Below are positions 36,885-44,885 of a DNA stretch of 64,000 bases, piece by piece. Under the pieces are notes generated by a model. It was given only the letters and a program-made list of their open reading frames with translations, made no database searches and had not been told where the DNA came from. Where the stretch lies: NCBI GenBank assembly GCA_009377475.1, contig WHTY01000013.1:1-64000 (forward strand). The letters run 5' to 3'. Positions within the stretch are counted from its first letter, which is position 1. Each line of letters begins with the position of its first letter. The position numbers and the translations under genes were made by a program. The stretch is from Actinophytocola sp. (GTDB taxonomy: Bacteria > Actinomycetota > Actinomycetes > Mycobacteriales > Pseudonocardiaceae).

Positions 36885-36930
36885 GAATCCGATACAGCCG
36901 TATCGGCGACGATGCAGTCGTATCGGATTC
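36885..36930. promoter_or_regulatory. GAATCCGATAC / GTATCGGATTC palindrome cluster
   Basis: GAATCCGATAC (36885-36895) and its exact complement GTATCGGATTC (36920-36930) form an 11-bp inverted repeat. Between them a second GTATCGG (36900-36906) pairs with the left arm over 4 bases. Three copies of one 7-mer suggest a regulator site. Alternatively the structure is a terminator about 50 bases after the immunity gene. Confidence 0.5.
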
Positions 36931-37080
36931 TTTGCAAGACACCCGAGCCCGTGCTCGGCTAGCCAAATGAGACGCCCGCTGTGACGACCTTGATCGCCCG
37001 AGCTGCATAGCATCAACAGCCAGCTGCCCGCAGCAGCCGCCGCTGTCGCCAATCGAACGGCATAGGCATCGACCCACCCT

Positions 37081-37141
37081 TATGAACGTAATTTATGAAC
37101 GTCAAGATGTATGCTGCGACCTGTGTTCATAAATTATGAAC
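37081..37141 (+). promoter_or_regulatory. TATGAAC operator cluster upstream of the AlbA_2 regulator
   Basis: TATGAACGT occurs at 37081-37089 and 37094-37102 as a direct repeat 13 bp apart. GTTCATAA and TTATGAAC (37125-37132, 37134-37141) form a palindrome around one base. The last site lies 28 bases before the ATG at 37169 and close to the AAGGAAGG ribosome site, where a repressor would block expression. Autoregulation by the gene product is the simplest reading. Confidence 0.62.
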
Positions 37142-37168
37142 GTTCGTCCATAAACGTAAGGAAGGGCT

Positions 37169-38866
37169 ATGGGTGAGGTCGCGCCGGACGCGCTCAGTGA
37201 ACACGTCCGGTTGTGGGCGGGGGCTGGTGAGCAGTACGACGTTGAGTTCAAGAGCGAACGACGCAAACCGCTGAACGATCATGATCTTGTCGAAGTTGCG
37301 GTGTGCCTCGCGAATGGCTCGGGCGGCGTCCTTCTTGTGGGAGTGGAGGACGATGGAGCAGTGACCGGTGCTCGTCACCGGCATGGAGCGAAGACCGACC
37401 CGCTGCGCGTGCAGGCAGTGATCGCAAATAACACGCAGCCGCCGCTGGCCACGGTCGTCAACCTCGTATCCGTCGACGGTGTCAGTGTCCTCGTGGTCGA
37501 AGTGCCGGATAGCGCGCAAGTTGTCGGCACCACGAAGGGGACCTATCTACGCCGAACGATCGGAGCAGATGGCATGCCTCGCTGCATGCCGTTCTACGCA
37601 CACGAGATGCTGGCGCGGCAGATTGATTACGGTGCTGTGGACTTCGCGTCCTTGCCGGCGCGAGGTGCTACTTGGGAAGACCTCGATCCGCTCGAGTTCG
37701 AACGAGTTCGGCGGCTGGTTCGCGAGGCAGGCAGTCGGGCGGATGCTGTGTTGGCCGACTTGCCTGATCTCGAGATCGCTCGCGCGCTCGGCGTCGCACG
37801 TAATGACGACGACGTCACCAATGGTGCGTTGCTGCTGTTTGGCCGTGCTGAATCCCTCCGTAAGTTCATACCGACTCATGAAGCCGCGTTTCAGGTCTTG
37901 CGCGGCCTAGAGGTGCAAACCAACGAGTTCTTCACGTCGCCCCTGTTCCGGCTCGCGGAGGACATGTTCAGCCGCTTCGCTGCCCGGAACCACGAAGAAG
38001 AACTTGAGATCGGGATGTTTCGCGTGCCTGTACCCGCATTCTCGGCGACTGCCTTCCGGGAAGCTCTCGCGAATGCACTCACACATCGGGACTACACCCG
38101 TCGAGGTGCTGTGCATGTGCAGTGGACCGAGGACCAGTTGGAGATCACCAGCTCCGGCGGTTTCCCGGAGGGTGTCGACGTCGACAACTTCCTGGTCGCC
38201 GCGCCGCATCCGCGTAGTCCGCTGCTTGCGGACGCATTCAAACGCACGGGTCTCGTTGAGCGCACCGGTCGCGGCATCAGCCGGATGTTCGCTGAGCAGC
38301 TTCGTGTGGGACGCCAAGCACCGGACTATGGGCGTACTACACCGTTTCAGGTCACTGCGCTCCTTCCAGGGGGGCCAGCGAACCTCGCGATGACTCGGTG
38401 GGTGCTTGAGCAGGAACAGCAAGGTGACCGCACGCTGAGCGTGCCGGAGCTGCAAATCCTCTCCGAGTTGCTTCGTGAGCGGCGGGCAACGACGACCGAA
38501 CTCGCACACTTGCTGCAACGTACTGAAGGAGAAACCCGTAGCCAGCTAGCTCGCATGGTTGAGCGGGGCTGGGTGGAAGCTCGCGGCGACGGCAAGGGGC
38601 GGACGTGGCATTTGTCGGCGGCGGTGTACCGAGCACTCGAATCATCAGCAGGTTATGTCCGTGCTCGCGGATTCGACCCGCTCCAGCAGGAACAGATGGT
38701 GCTGGCGTACGTCGATGCGTATGGCCGCGTAACCCGCTCCCAGGTTGCGGAGCTGTGTGCCATGGCCCCTCGGCAGGCTACCTATCTTCTCGGGCGACTC
38801 GTCAATGAAGGGAAGCTCCAGCGAGAGGGCGAGCGCAAGTCCGCTTACTACACCAGGTCATCCTGA
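37169..38866 (+). CDS. AlbA_2 / HATPase-domain transcriptional regulator-like protein
   Basis: The 565-residue protein has an N-terminal AlbA_2 (Schlafen-type) domain: YDVEFKSERRKPLNDHDLVEVAVCLANGSGG, LLVGVEDDGAVTGA and GTYLRRTIGADGMPRCMP. A GHKL-like ATPase segment follows (REALANALTHRDYTRRG, LEITSSGGFPEGVDVDNF, ERTGRGISRMFAEQ). Winged-helix segments close the protein (ELQILSELLRERRATTTELAHLL, QEQMVLAYVDAYGRVTRSQVAEL). This is the COG2865 layout, described as predicted regulators or RecG-like ATPases. The gene has visibly lower GC and more A/T third positions than its neighbours, suggesting horizontal transfer. Its 3-prime end overlaps the convergent hisN-like stop by 19 bases. Confidence 0.85.
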   Translation: MGEVAPDALSEHVRLWAGAGEQYDVEFKSERRKPLNDHDLVEVAVCLANGSGGVLLVGVEDDGAVTGARHRHGAKTDPLRVQAVIANNTQPPLATVVNLVSVDGVSVLVVEVPDSAQVVGTTKGTYLRRTIGADGMPRCMPFYAHEMLARQIDYGAVDFASLPARGATWEDLDPLEFERVRRLVREAGSRADAVLADLPDLEIARALGVARNDDDVTNGALLLFGRAESLRKFIPTHEAAFQVLRGLEVQTNEFFTSPLFRLAEDMFSRFAARNHEEELEIGMFRVPVPAFSATAFREALANALTHRDYTRRGAVHVQWTEDQLEITSSGGFPEGVDVDNFLVAAPHPRSPLLADAFKRTGLVERTGRGISRMFAEQLRVGRQAPDYGRTTPFQVTALLPGGPANLAMTRWVLEQEQQGDRTLSVPELQILSELLRERRATTTELAHLLQRTEGETRSQLARMVERGWVEARGDGKGRTWHLSAAVYRALESSAGYVRARGFDPLQQEQMVLAYVDAYGRVTRSQVAELCAMAPRQATYLLGRLVNEGKLQREGERKSAYYTRSS

Positions 38867-39669
38867 CCCAGCACCCGCAACGCCGCGTCGTGCAGCGCGC
38901 CGTTCGTCGACAGCGCGTTGCCGCCGTCGAACCGCTCCGCGCCGGACAGGTCCGAGAACCGCCCGCCTGCCTCGCTCAGCAGGACCTGCATCGGCGCGAC
39001 GTCCCATGGGTTCACGATCGGCTCGGCCGCGATGTCGATCACACCCTCCGCGACGAGGCAGTGCGACCAGAAGTCGCCGAACGCCCGGTTCTCCCAGCAC
39101 GCCTCGACGAGCCGGAGGTACGCGGGCAGGCTGTGGTACTCCGACCAGGTGCTCAGGTTCGTCGTGGACAGATAGGCGTCCGCCAATGCGGACACCCCGG
39201 AGACGCCGATCCGCCGAGCGCCAGAGCCAGCGCCAGAACCGACACCGTCCGACGTGAACGCCCCGCCGCCGCGATGCGCCCACCACCGCTTGCCGAGCGC
39301 GGGCGCACTCACCATGCCCACCACCGGCACACCGTCCTCGACCAGCGCGATCAGCGTCGCCCACGCCGGGATGCCGCGCAGGAAGTTCTTCGTGCCGTCG
39401 ATCGGGTCGAGGATCCACGTCCTGCCGCCGAGGTCGTCGGCGTTGAACCCGCCCCGTTCCTCACCGGCGATCGCGTCGTCGGGACGCTCGCTCGCCAGCA
39501 CCTCGCGGATGGCGTCCTCAACGGCCACATCGGCGTCGGTGACCGGGGTGCGATCGGGCTTGCTCGTGACTTTGAGGTCGCCCGACGTGAACCGTTCAGT
39601 CGTGATGGCGTCAGCGATATCTGCGAGTTGTGCACTGATTGCGTAGTCTGCGAGATAATTGCGGGTCAC
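38848..39669 (-). CDS. hisN: Histidinol-phosphatase / inositol monophosphatase family (HisN-like)
   Basis: The 273-residue protein (GTG at 39669; the start is uncertain) carries the Mg-dependent Li-sensitive phosphatase motifs: DRTPVTDADVAVEDAIREVL, IAGEERGG, WILDPIDGTKNFLRGIPAWATLIAL and the late PWDVAPMQVLLSEAGGRFSDL. The family dephosphorylates histidinol phosphate in actinobacteria (HisN) or inositol phosphates; the FLRGIPAWATLIAL variant resembles HisN. It is divergent from the response regulator gene, with starts about 44 bases apart, and converges on the AlbA_2 gene with overlapping ends. Confidence 0.87.
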   Translation of the reverse strand: MTRNYLADYAISAQLADIADAITTERFTSGDLKVTSKPDRTPVTDADVAVEDAIREVLASERPDDAIAGEERGGFNADDLGGRTWILDPIDGTKNFLRGIPAWATLIALVEDGVPVVGMVSAPALGKRWWAHRGGGAFTSDGVGSGAGSGARRIGVSGVSALADAYLSTTNLSTWSEYHSLPAYLRLVEACWENRAFGDFWSHCLVAEGVIDIAAEPIVNPWDVAPMQVLLSEAGGRFSDLSGAERFDGGNALSTNGALHDAALRVLGQDDLV

Positions 39670-39712
39670 AGATGACCATATTTTCACGTACTGGAGTCGT
39701 AGAGTGAGCCAG

Positions 39713-40429
39713 GTGAACATGGTTCTACTCGCCGAGGACGACCCGGCGATCGCTGACCCGCTCTCTCGTGCGCTTCATCGTGAGGGCTACGAGGTTGAGG
39801 TCGTCGCGGACGGGCCGAGCGTTCTCGAAGCGACGCAGCGACTGCAAGTGAACCTGCTCGTGCTCGATCTCGGGCTCCCGAGCATGGACGGTCTCGAAGT
39901 CTGCCGACGCCTGCGCTCGCGCGGTGCGGACCTACCGGTGCTGATGCTCACCGCGCGCACCGACGAGGTCGACTTCGTCGTCGGGCTCGACGCGGGCGCG
40001 GACGACTACGTGGCCAAACCCTTCCGGCTCGCGGAGCTGCTGGCCAGAATCAGAGCCCTGCTGCGGAGACAGGCGCCCGACATCCTGGAAGCCGGCGGCG
40101 TGCGGATGGACGTCGGCGGCAGGCTCGTCACCGTCGAAGGCGCCGAGGTGCAGCTCGCCAACAAGGAGTTCGAGCTGCTCCGGGTGCTGCTCACCCGCGC
40201 GGGACAAGTGGTCAGCAGAGAGGAGATCCTCGCCGAGGTGTGGAACGACCTCGACGCCAAAACCACCAAGACGCTGGACATGCACATGTCCTGGCTGAGA
40301 CGCAAGCTCGCGATCGCGGCGGGTGACATCGATGGCACCGGCACCAAGCCGTCGAGCACCCCGCAGGCGGACGCGGAGCGGCGGATCGCCACGGTGCGTG
40401 GCGTCGGATTCCGCTTCAACGTCGACTAG
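39713..40429 (+). CDS. OmpR/PhoB-family response regulator
   Basis: The 238-residue protein, from the GTG at 39713, has a receiver domain (VLLAEDDPAIADPLSRAL, phospho-acceptor Asp52 in LLVLDLGLPSMDG, MLTARTDEVDFVVGLDAGADDYVAKPF with the conserved Lys). A winged-helix Trans_reg_C domain follows (ELLRVLLTRAGQVVSREEILAEVWN, KTTKTLDMHMSWLRRKL, IATVRGVGFRFNV). The sensor kinase gene begins 18 bases after its stop. A start at 39719 is nearly as good. The frame continues upstream to 39659, but those codons overlap the divergent promoter region. The signal is unknown. Confidence 0.93.
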   Translation: MNMVLLAEDDPAIADPLSRALHREGYEVEVVADGPSVLEATQRLQVNLLVLDLGLPSMDGLEVCRRLRSRGADLPVLMLTARTDEVDFVVGLDAGADDYVAKPFRLAELLARIRALLRRQAPDILEAGGVRMDVGGRLVTVEGAEVQLANKEFELLRVLLTRAGQVVSREEILAEVWNDLDAKTTKTLDMHMSWLRRKLAIAAGDIDGTGTKPSSTPQADAERRIATVRGVGFRFNVD

Positions 40430-40447
40430 CAGGCGGGAGCCGCATCC

Positions 40448-41731
40448 GTGCATCGCCGTATCCTCCTCGCGATCCTGCTCGCGGTGGCCGTGACCGGCGC
40501 CGCGTTGGGCATCCCGCTGGGGATCACGGCGTCGTTGCTGGTCAGCAGCCTGGCGACCGAGGACCTCAAGAACCGCGCGCAGCGCATCGTCAGACAGCTC
40601 GACCGGGACATCGCGGCAGGTGAGGGCATCGACACCGACCGCCTCAACCTGGCGATTCCCGCCGACGGTTACCTTGTGGTGCGCGGGCCGAGGGGACAGG
40701 TGCATCGGGAAGGCGTCAAGCCGACCGGCGGCAGGCTCCTTGAGGAGGCCAACCTCGAAGGCACCGGCAAGGTGCAGCTCTCGGTGCCCGCGGAACCCGT
40801 GCGAGAGCGGCAGACGCAGGTCACCGTCGCGGTGCTGCTGCTCGCGGTGTTGTCGGTGGGCACCGGCATGGTCGTGGCGACGGTGACGGCACGACGGCTG
40901 GCGCGGCCGCTGCGGGACATCTCGACCCGTGCCGTGCGCCTCGGCGCGGGTGACTTCCGGCCGGACATCAGCCGCTACAACATGCGTGAGCTGGACATGG
41001 TCGCCGACGCGCTGGACACCTCCGCCGAGGCGCTGTCCGCGCTGATCCGCCGCGAGCGGCAGTTCGTCGGTGACGTCTCCCACCAGCTCCGCAGCAGGCT
41101 GACGGCGATCCAACTGCGGCTCGACCCGCTCACGACGCACTCCGACCCAGAGGTCGCGGAGGACTCGACCGCGGCGCAGGAGCAGGCGGACCAGCTCGCC
41201 GCCGTGCTGGACGAACTGCTCGCCGCCGCCAGGGCCGCGCGGGAGGCTGGCGCGGAGCCGGTCGACCTGTCCGCCGTGCTCAAGACCATCGCGATCGAGT
41301 GGCGGCAGATCTTCAACGCCGAAGGCCGCACGCTGCGGCTGCGTATCGGCAAGGGCCTCATCGCGCGCGTCACCCCCGCGCGGCTGCGCGAGGTCGTCGG
41401 GGTGCTGCTCGACAACGCACGCATCCATGGCGCGGGCACGGTGACCATGGTCGCCCGCGGCGGCGACACGGACGGCACCGTCGTCGTCACGGTGTCCGAC
41501 CACGGCCAAGGCGTCCCCGACGCCCTCGCGCCGCACATCTTCGACCGGGGTGTCTCCGGCGCGGGCTCGACCGGCGTTGGCCTCGCGCTGGCCCGTGCGC
41601 TGGTGGAGGCCGACGGCGGCAGGTTGGAGCTGTCCGTGCAGCGCCCAGCGACGTTCAGCGTGTTCCTGCTGGTGCCGCGCTCGACGGACCTGTCATCGGT
41701 GAAGCTCTCGACGGCGGGCTCCCCGCGCTAG
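40448..41731 (+). CDS. Sensor histidine kinase
   Basis: The 427-residue membrane kinase partners with the upstream regulator. TM helix 1 (about 5-35) and TM helix 2 (about 125-147) bracket a short extracytoplasmic loop of about 90 residues. HAMP (148-200), the H-box VGDVSHQLRSRLTAI with His212, the N-box LREVVGVLLDNARIHG and the G-boxes VSDHGQGVP and GSTGVGLALARALVEADGG follow. The small sensor loop suggests detection of an envelope or ionic cue. The TAG stop overlaps the convergent gtrA stop by 4 bases (CTAG at 41728-41731), leaving no terminator between the genes. Confidence 0.93.
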   Translation: MHRRILLAILLAVAVTGAALGIPLGITASLLVSSLATEDLKNRAQRIVRQLDRDIAAGEGIDTDRLNLAIPADGYLVVRGPRGQVHREGVKPTGGRLLEEANLEGTGKVQLSVPAEPVRERQTQVTVAVLLLAVLSVGTGMVVATVTARRLARPLRDISTRAVRLGAGDFRPDISRYNMRELDMVADALDTSAEALSALIRRERQFVGDVSHQLRSRLTAIQLRLDPLTTHSDPEVAEDSTAAQEQADQLAAVLDELLAAARAAREAGAEPVDLSAVLKTIAIEWRQIFNAEGRTLRLRIGKGLIARVTPARLREVVGVLLDNARIHGAGTVTMVARGGDTDGTVVVTVSDHGQGVPDALAPHIFDRGVSGAGSTGVGLALARALVEADGGRLELSVQRPATFSVFLLVPRSTDLSSVKLSTAGSPR

Positions 41732-42216
41732 CGCAGCTCGTCAGGGAACACCCATTTCCGATAGCCCCAGAAGCGGAACAACATCGCCAGTAGCATGCCG
41801 ATGATCGAGCCGCTGGTGAAGTCCGCGACCTCCTGCACCCACCGCGAGACGTGCGGCACTTCCAGGTCGAGGATGTAGCGCGAGGTGTAGAGCGGGATCA
41901 GGTTGATCACGATCGCACCGCCGCTGATCAGGAAGAACAGCGCCGCCTCGTGGTGACGTTCCCGGCCGCCGCGCGTGCGGAAGGACCACTCGCGGTTGAG
42001 GATGTAGGACACGATCGTGGCGACCAGGATCGCGATCGCCTTGGCCGTCGTCGGCTTCGACTCAAGCACCGACAGCTTGAGCACGTACCAGACGCCGTTG
42101 TCCACGACGAACGCCGTGCCGCCGACGATGCCGAACTTCAACAGCTCCCGATGCTTGATCATGATCGAGCGGAGCGGCGCTGGCACGACGGCCAGCAGGT
42201 TCTCGACTACAGCCAC
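41728..42216 (-). CDS. GtrA-family membrane protein
   Basis: The 162-residue protein, from a GTG at 42216, has four hydrophobic helices: KFGIVGGTAFVVDNGVWYVL, ATIVSYILNREWSF, AALFFLISGGAIVINLIPL and SGSIIGMLLAMLFRFWGYRKWVF. The NREWSFRTRG and FRFWGYRKWVF motifs are typical of GtrA flippase-like proteins that help move polyprenyl-linked sugars across the membrane. It corresponds to mycobacterial Rv3277, a neighbour of purK-purE. It points leftward from the sigma-factor gene; a start at 42237 would add seven residues. Confidence 0.88.
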   Translation of the reverse strand: MAVVENLLAVVPAPLRSIMIKHRELLKFGIVGGTAFVVDNGVWYVLKLSVLESKPTTAKAIAILVATIVSYILNREWSFRTRGGRERHHEAALFFLISGGAIVINLIPLYTSRYILDLEVPHVSRWVQEVADFTSGSIIGMLLAMLFRFWGYRKWVFPDELR

Positions 42217-42279
42217 GGGCGCAGTGTACTTGCGCACGGCATCGTCGGTGGCCGGAACCGCCGATGTGGCCTGGTGCGG

Positions 42280-44508
42280 TCAGGTGTAGTTGAGCAGCGA
42301 CTTCAGCAGACTCCGCAGCCCGTCCGGCGCGGAACCCCGCTCGGAGCGGGGGCCGTGGCCAGGCGCGTGCTTGTCGTCGCCGGGGTCGGCGGATCCCGGC
42401 GTGGCCGAGCCGGACGGGCTCGGCGGCCCAGACGTCCCCGATGGCGGCCCAGGCTTCTCCGATGGTGGACCGGACGGCGGCGTGCTCGGCGGACCGGGCT
42501 TGTCCTGCTCCGCGGGCAGCGGCGGTTCGTCGTCGTCCAGCGCGCACACCTTGCCGCCGATGCACCGGACCGACACCTCCTCGGTGTCCGATCCCTCGCC
42601 GAGACGCGCGGTCACCACGACCGTCTCGTTCTCCGGGTAGCCGTCCAGCACGGTGTGGAAGTGCACGTCCTCGCCCGGTTCGAGCGGCTCCCGGGTGCGG
42701 CACGTTGTGCTGTCGGCGTCGTCGTCGCACTCCGCGTCGCCGCGCCCGCCGTACGCCAGCATCGGCTGATCGATGACGACGGTGGCGTGCTTGGTCGTCT
42801 CGCCCGTGTTCGTGACGGTGACCTTCAGCACGCGCCCGACGTTGTGGACGTCAAGCTCGACGCCGTCGGCGGGCGCGGGCGGCGGGGGCACCTCGTACGG
42901 CACGGTGATCACCAGCGGCCGTGCGTTGCCGCTGGACACCGTTCCCCGGATCTTGCCGGGATCGGCGCGCTTGTCCGCGACTAGCCGGAACAGCAGCGTG
43001 ACCGACTCGCCCGGTTCAAGGCCCCGGCCCGAGCTGCAGCTCACCTTGCCCTTGCCGCCGGGACAACGCACGGTGCGCTCGGACGGCGCTGCGGCGGGCC
43101 GTGGCGCGGCCGCACGCCGGGACGTCGTCGCCGACATCGGCGCGCTGCCACCGCCGGACGGCGGGATGGCCCGCACGCCCCGGGGGAGGTCGAGCGTCAC
43201 CACGACCGGATCTGACTTCGTCTCGCCCTCGTTGCGGACCGTGATCGGCAGGTCAACCGGCCCGCCGCCCGGTTCGAGCTGAACGCCGTCGTCCGGGGTG
43301 GTCACCACGAGTTCCGGCGGTGCGGGCAATGTCGGCGGCGCGGGCTCCCGCTCCGGCACGGTCTGCGGCGCAACGGGCGGTGCGGTGGGGGGAGCGGCTG
43401 GCTCCGGCGCGGGCGACTCGGGCGCGGGCTTCGGCGCCGTCGGGGCGGGCTCGGACGTCGCGGGCGGTGCGGACTGCGGCTGGATCGCCTGCGGGATCTG
43501 GTGCCCGCCGCCCGCCGTGAGGCCGACGGCGACGGCGGCGGCGATCGCGACACCGGACGCCGCGACGCCAAGGAACTGCCTCGGTGCGCCAGCAGCGGCA
43601 CCGGCCGCACCACCAGCGGCCCCGGACGACGACGCGGCAGCGCCTGCCGTTGCCGCACCAGCAGTCGCAGCCCCCGCCGTCGCGGCAGCGGCCTTGCCAG
43701 CCCCCGCTGTCGCGAGGTACGCCAGCGCCGCTCCGCCGAGCACCAGCGGCGCGATGACCGCGCGCAGGGAGCCGTTGATGTCGGCAAGCTCCGCCGCGAG
43801 CGCCCGGCACCGGTCGCACTCGTCGAGGTGCGCCTCGACCTGCGCGCGCTCGCGTTTGGACAGCCCGTCGCGGGTCCACGCGCCGAGCCGGTCGGCCGTC
43901 GCGCGGCACCGCTTTTCCGTCGTCTCGGCCAGGTGCACCTGGAGATACGCCTGCCGCAGCCCTTCCCGTGCGCGGTAGGCGAGTGCGGACACGCTGTTCG
44001 GCGTCAGGCCAAGGATCGGCGCGACCTCGGCGGGTGGCTGCTGCTCGATCTCGGTGTGCCAGAGCACGGCCTGCCAGCGCTCCGGCAGCTTGGCGAAGGC
44101 CTTCGCCGCCATGGACCGTTCCAGCCCGGCGACGGCGGTGTCGGAGAACGGCACCGTCAGCGCCCCGCCGAGCGCGCCGGTGACCTCGCTCATGTCCTCG
44201 TTGAGGTCGACGCGCTTGTCCTTGCGGGTCTTGTCGTACGCGGTGTGGCGGAGCGCGGTGAGCAGGTACGCGCGGAACGCGCTGTCCGGTCCCTTCCCGG
44301 CGCGCAGCGTGTCGAGGACCTTGGCGAAGGATTCGCTGACCAGGTCGTCCGCCTCCGCGCCTGACCGCGCGAGCTGGCGGGCGAGGTTGTACGCGGCGGA
44401 GACGTGGCGTTCGTAGAGGGTGCCGTACGCGGCGAGGTCGCCGTCGCGGACAGCGGCGATCAGCTCGGCGTCGCTGTTGCCATCAGGCGTGGCTGGGACG
44501 GTCGACAC
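42280..44508 (-). CDS. ECF sigma factor fused to zinc finger and large extracytoplasmic domain
   Basis: From a GTG at 44508, with AGGAGGAG close upstream, the 742-residue protein starts with region 2 (SDAELIAAVRDGDLAAYGTLYERH, ADDLVSESFAKVLDTL, FRAYLLTALRHTAYD). Region 4 follows (FAKLPERWQAVLWHTEIE, AEVAPILGLTPNSVSALAYRAREGLRQAYL). A zf-HC2-like motif (VEAHLDECDRC) comes next, then one or two hydrophobic stretches rich in Ala/Gly and a Pro-rich tether. The C-terminal 400 residues are CARDB-like beta domains with disulfide-capable cysteines, ending in a Pro/Ser-rich tail. Promoter recognition, anti-sigma and exterior modules are thus in one chain, implying membrane retention with release or proteolysis as a control step. 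Confidence 0.85.
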   Translation of the reverse strand: MSTVPATPDGNSDAELIAAVRDGDLAAYGTLYERHVSAAYNLARQLARSGAEADDLVSESFAKVLDTLRAGKGPDSAFRAYLLTALRHTAYDKTRKDKRVDLNEDMSEVTGALGGALTVPFSDTAVAGLERSMAAKAFAKLPERWQAVLWHTEIEQQPPAEVAPILGLTPNSVSALAYRAREGLRQAYLQVHLAETTEKRCRATADRLGAWTRDGLSKRERAQVEAHLDECDRCRALAAELADINGSLRAVIAPLVLGGAALAYLATAGAGKAAAATAGAATAGAATAGAAASSSGAAGGAAGAAAGAPRQFLGVAASGVAIAAAVAVGLTAGGGHQIPQAIQPQSAPPATSEPAPTAPKPAPESPAPEPAAPPTAPPVAPQTVPEREPAPPTLPAPPELVVTTPDDGVQLEPGGGPVDLPITVRNEGETKSDPVVVTLDLPRGVRAIPPSGGGSAPMSATTSRRAAAPRPAAAPSERTVRCPGGKGKVSCSSGRGLEPGESVTLLFRLVADKRADPGKIRGTVSSGNARPLVITVPYEVPPPPAPADGVELDVHNVGRVLKVTVTNTGETTKHATVVIDQPMLAYGGRGDAECDDDADSTTCRTREPLEPGEDVHFHTVLDGYPENETVVVTARLGEGSDTEEVSVRCIGGKVCALDDDEPPLPAEQDKPGPPSTPPSGPPSEKPGPPSGTSGPPSPSGSATPGSADPGDDKHAPGHGPRSERGSAPDGLRSLLKSLLNYT

Positions 44509-44885
44509 TGGGCTCCTCCTGGCTTGCGCTGGCTCGCGGTGCCAGCCTGACGCTGCCGCCCTGCAGCGCGGCAGCGCCAAGTTCACAGTGTGACTGAGAA
44601 CGCTGGTTCAGTCACGATGTGGGTCGGTTGAAGCTCGGCAACGATTGGTCCAACGGCATCGGAGAATACCTGGCTACGCCCGCGAGGCGCGGTGCGAAAC
44701 ACCCCATCAGTGTTACCCGCAGTAATGGCTACCGTGCGTGTCAGGTCAGGAACTTTCGCGATTCCCGCCGTCACGTGGGCCGATGCCTCGCGTCTCCAGA
44801 AGCGAGCTCGCCATGAGCCACCGCCTTCGCTTTCACGCTGCGTGCAGGCGCGGGCGGCGCCGAAGTCAACACGAAGGGTCGCACT
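44509..44885. other. Divergent intergenic region, no gene seen
   Basis: These 377 bases separate the divergent sigma-factor gene and the gene at 44886. The short frames inside lack codon bias. It should hold both promoters. ACCCCATCAGTGTTACCCG and neighbouring AT-richer patches (44590-44740) are candidate promoter positions, but I could not assign firm -35/-10 boxes. Confidence 0.45.

Larger units (their letters stand above)
36832..37168. other. Regulatory gap between the toxin operon and the AlbA_2 gene
   Basis: These 337 bases hold no convincing gene. They contain a GATAC/GTATC palindromic cluster at 36885-36930 and, at the right end, an AT-rich group of TATGAAC half-sites (37081-37141) next to the start of the following gene. 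Base composition is lower in GC than the toxin operon to the left. Confidence 0.6.
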
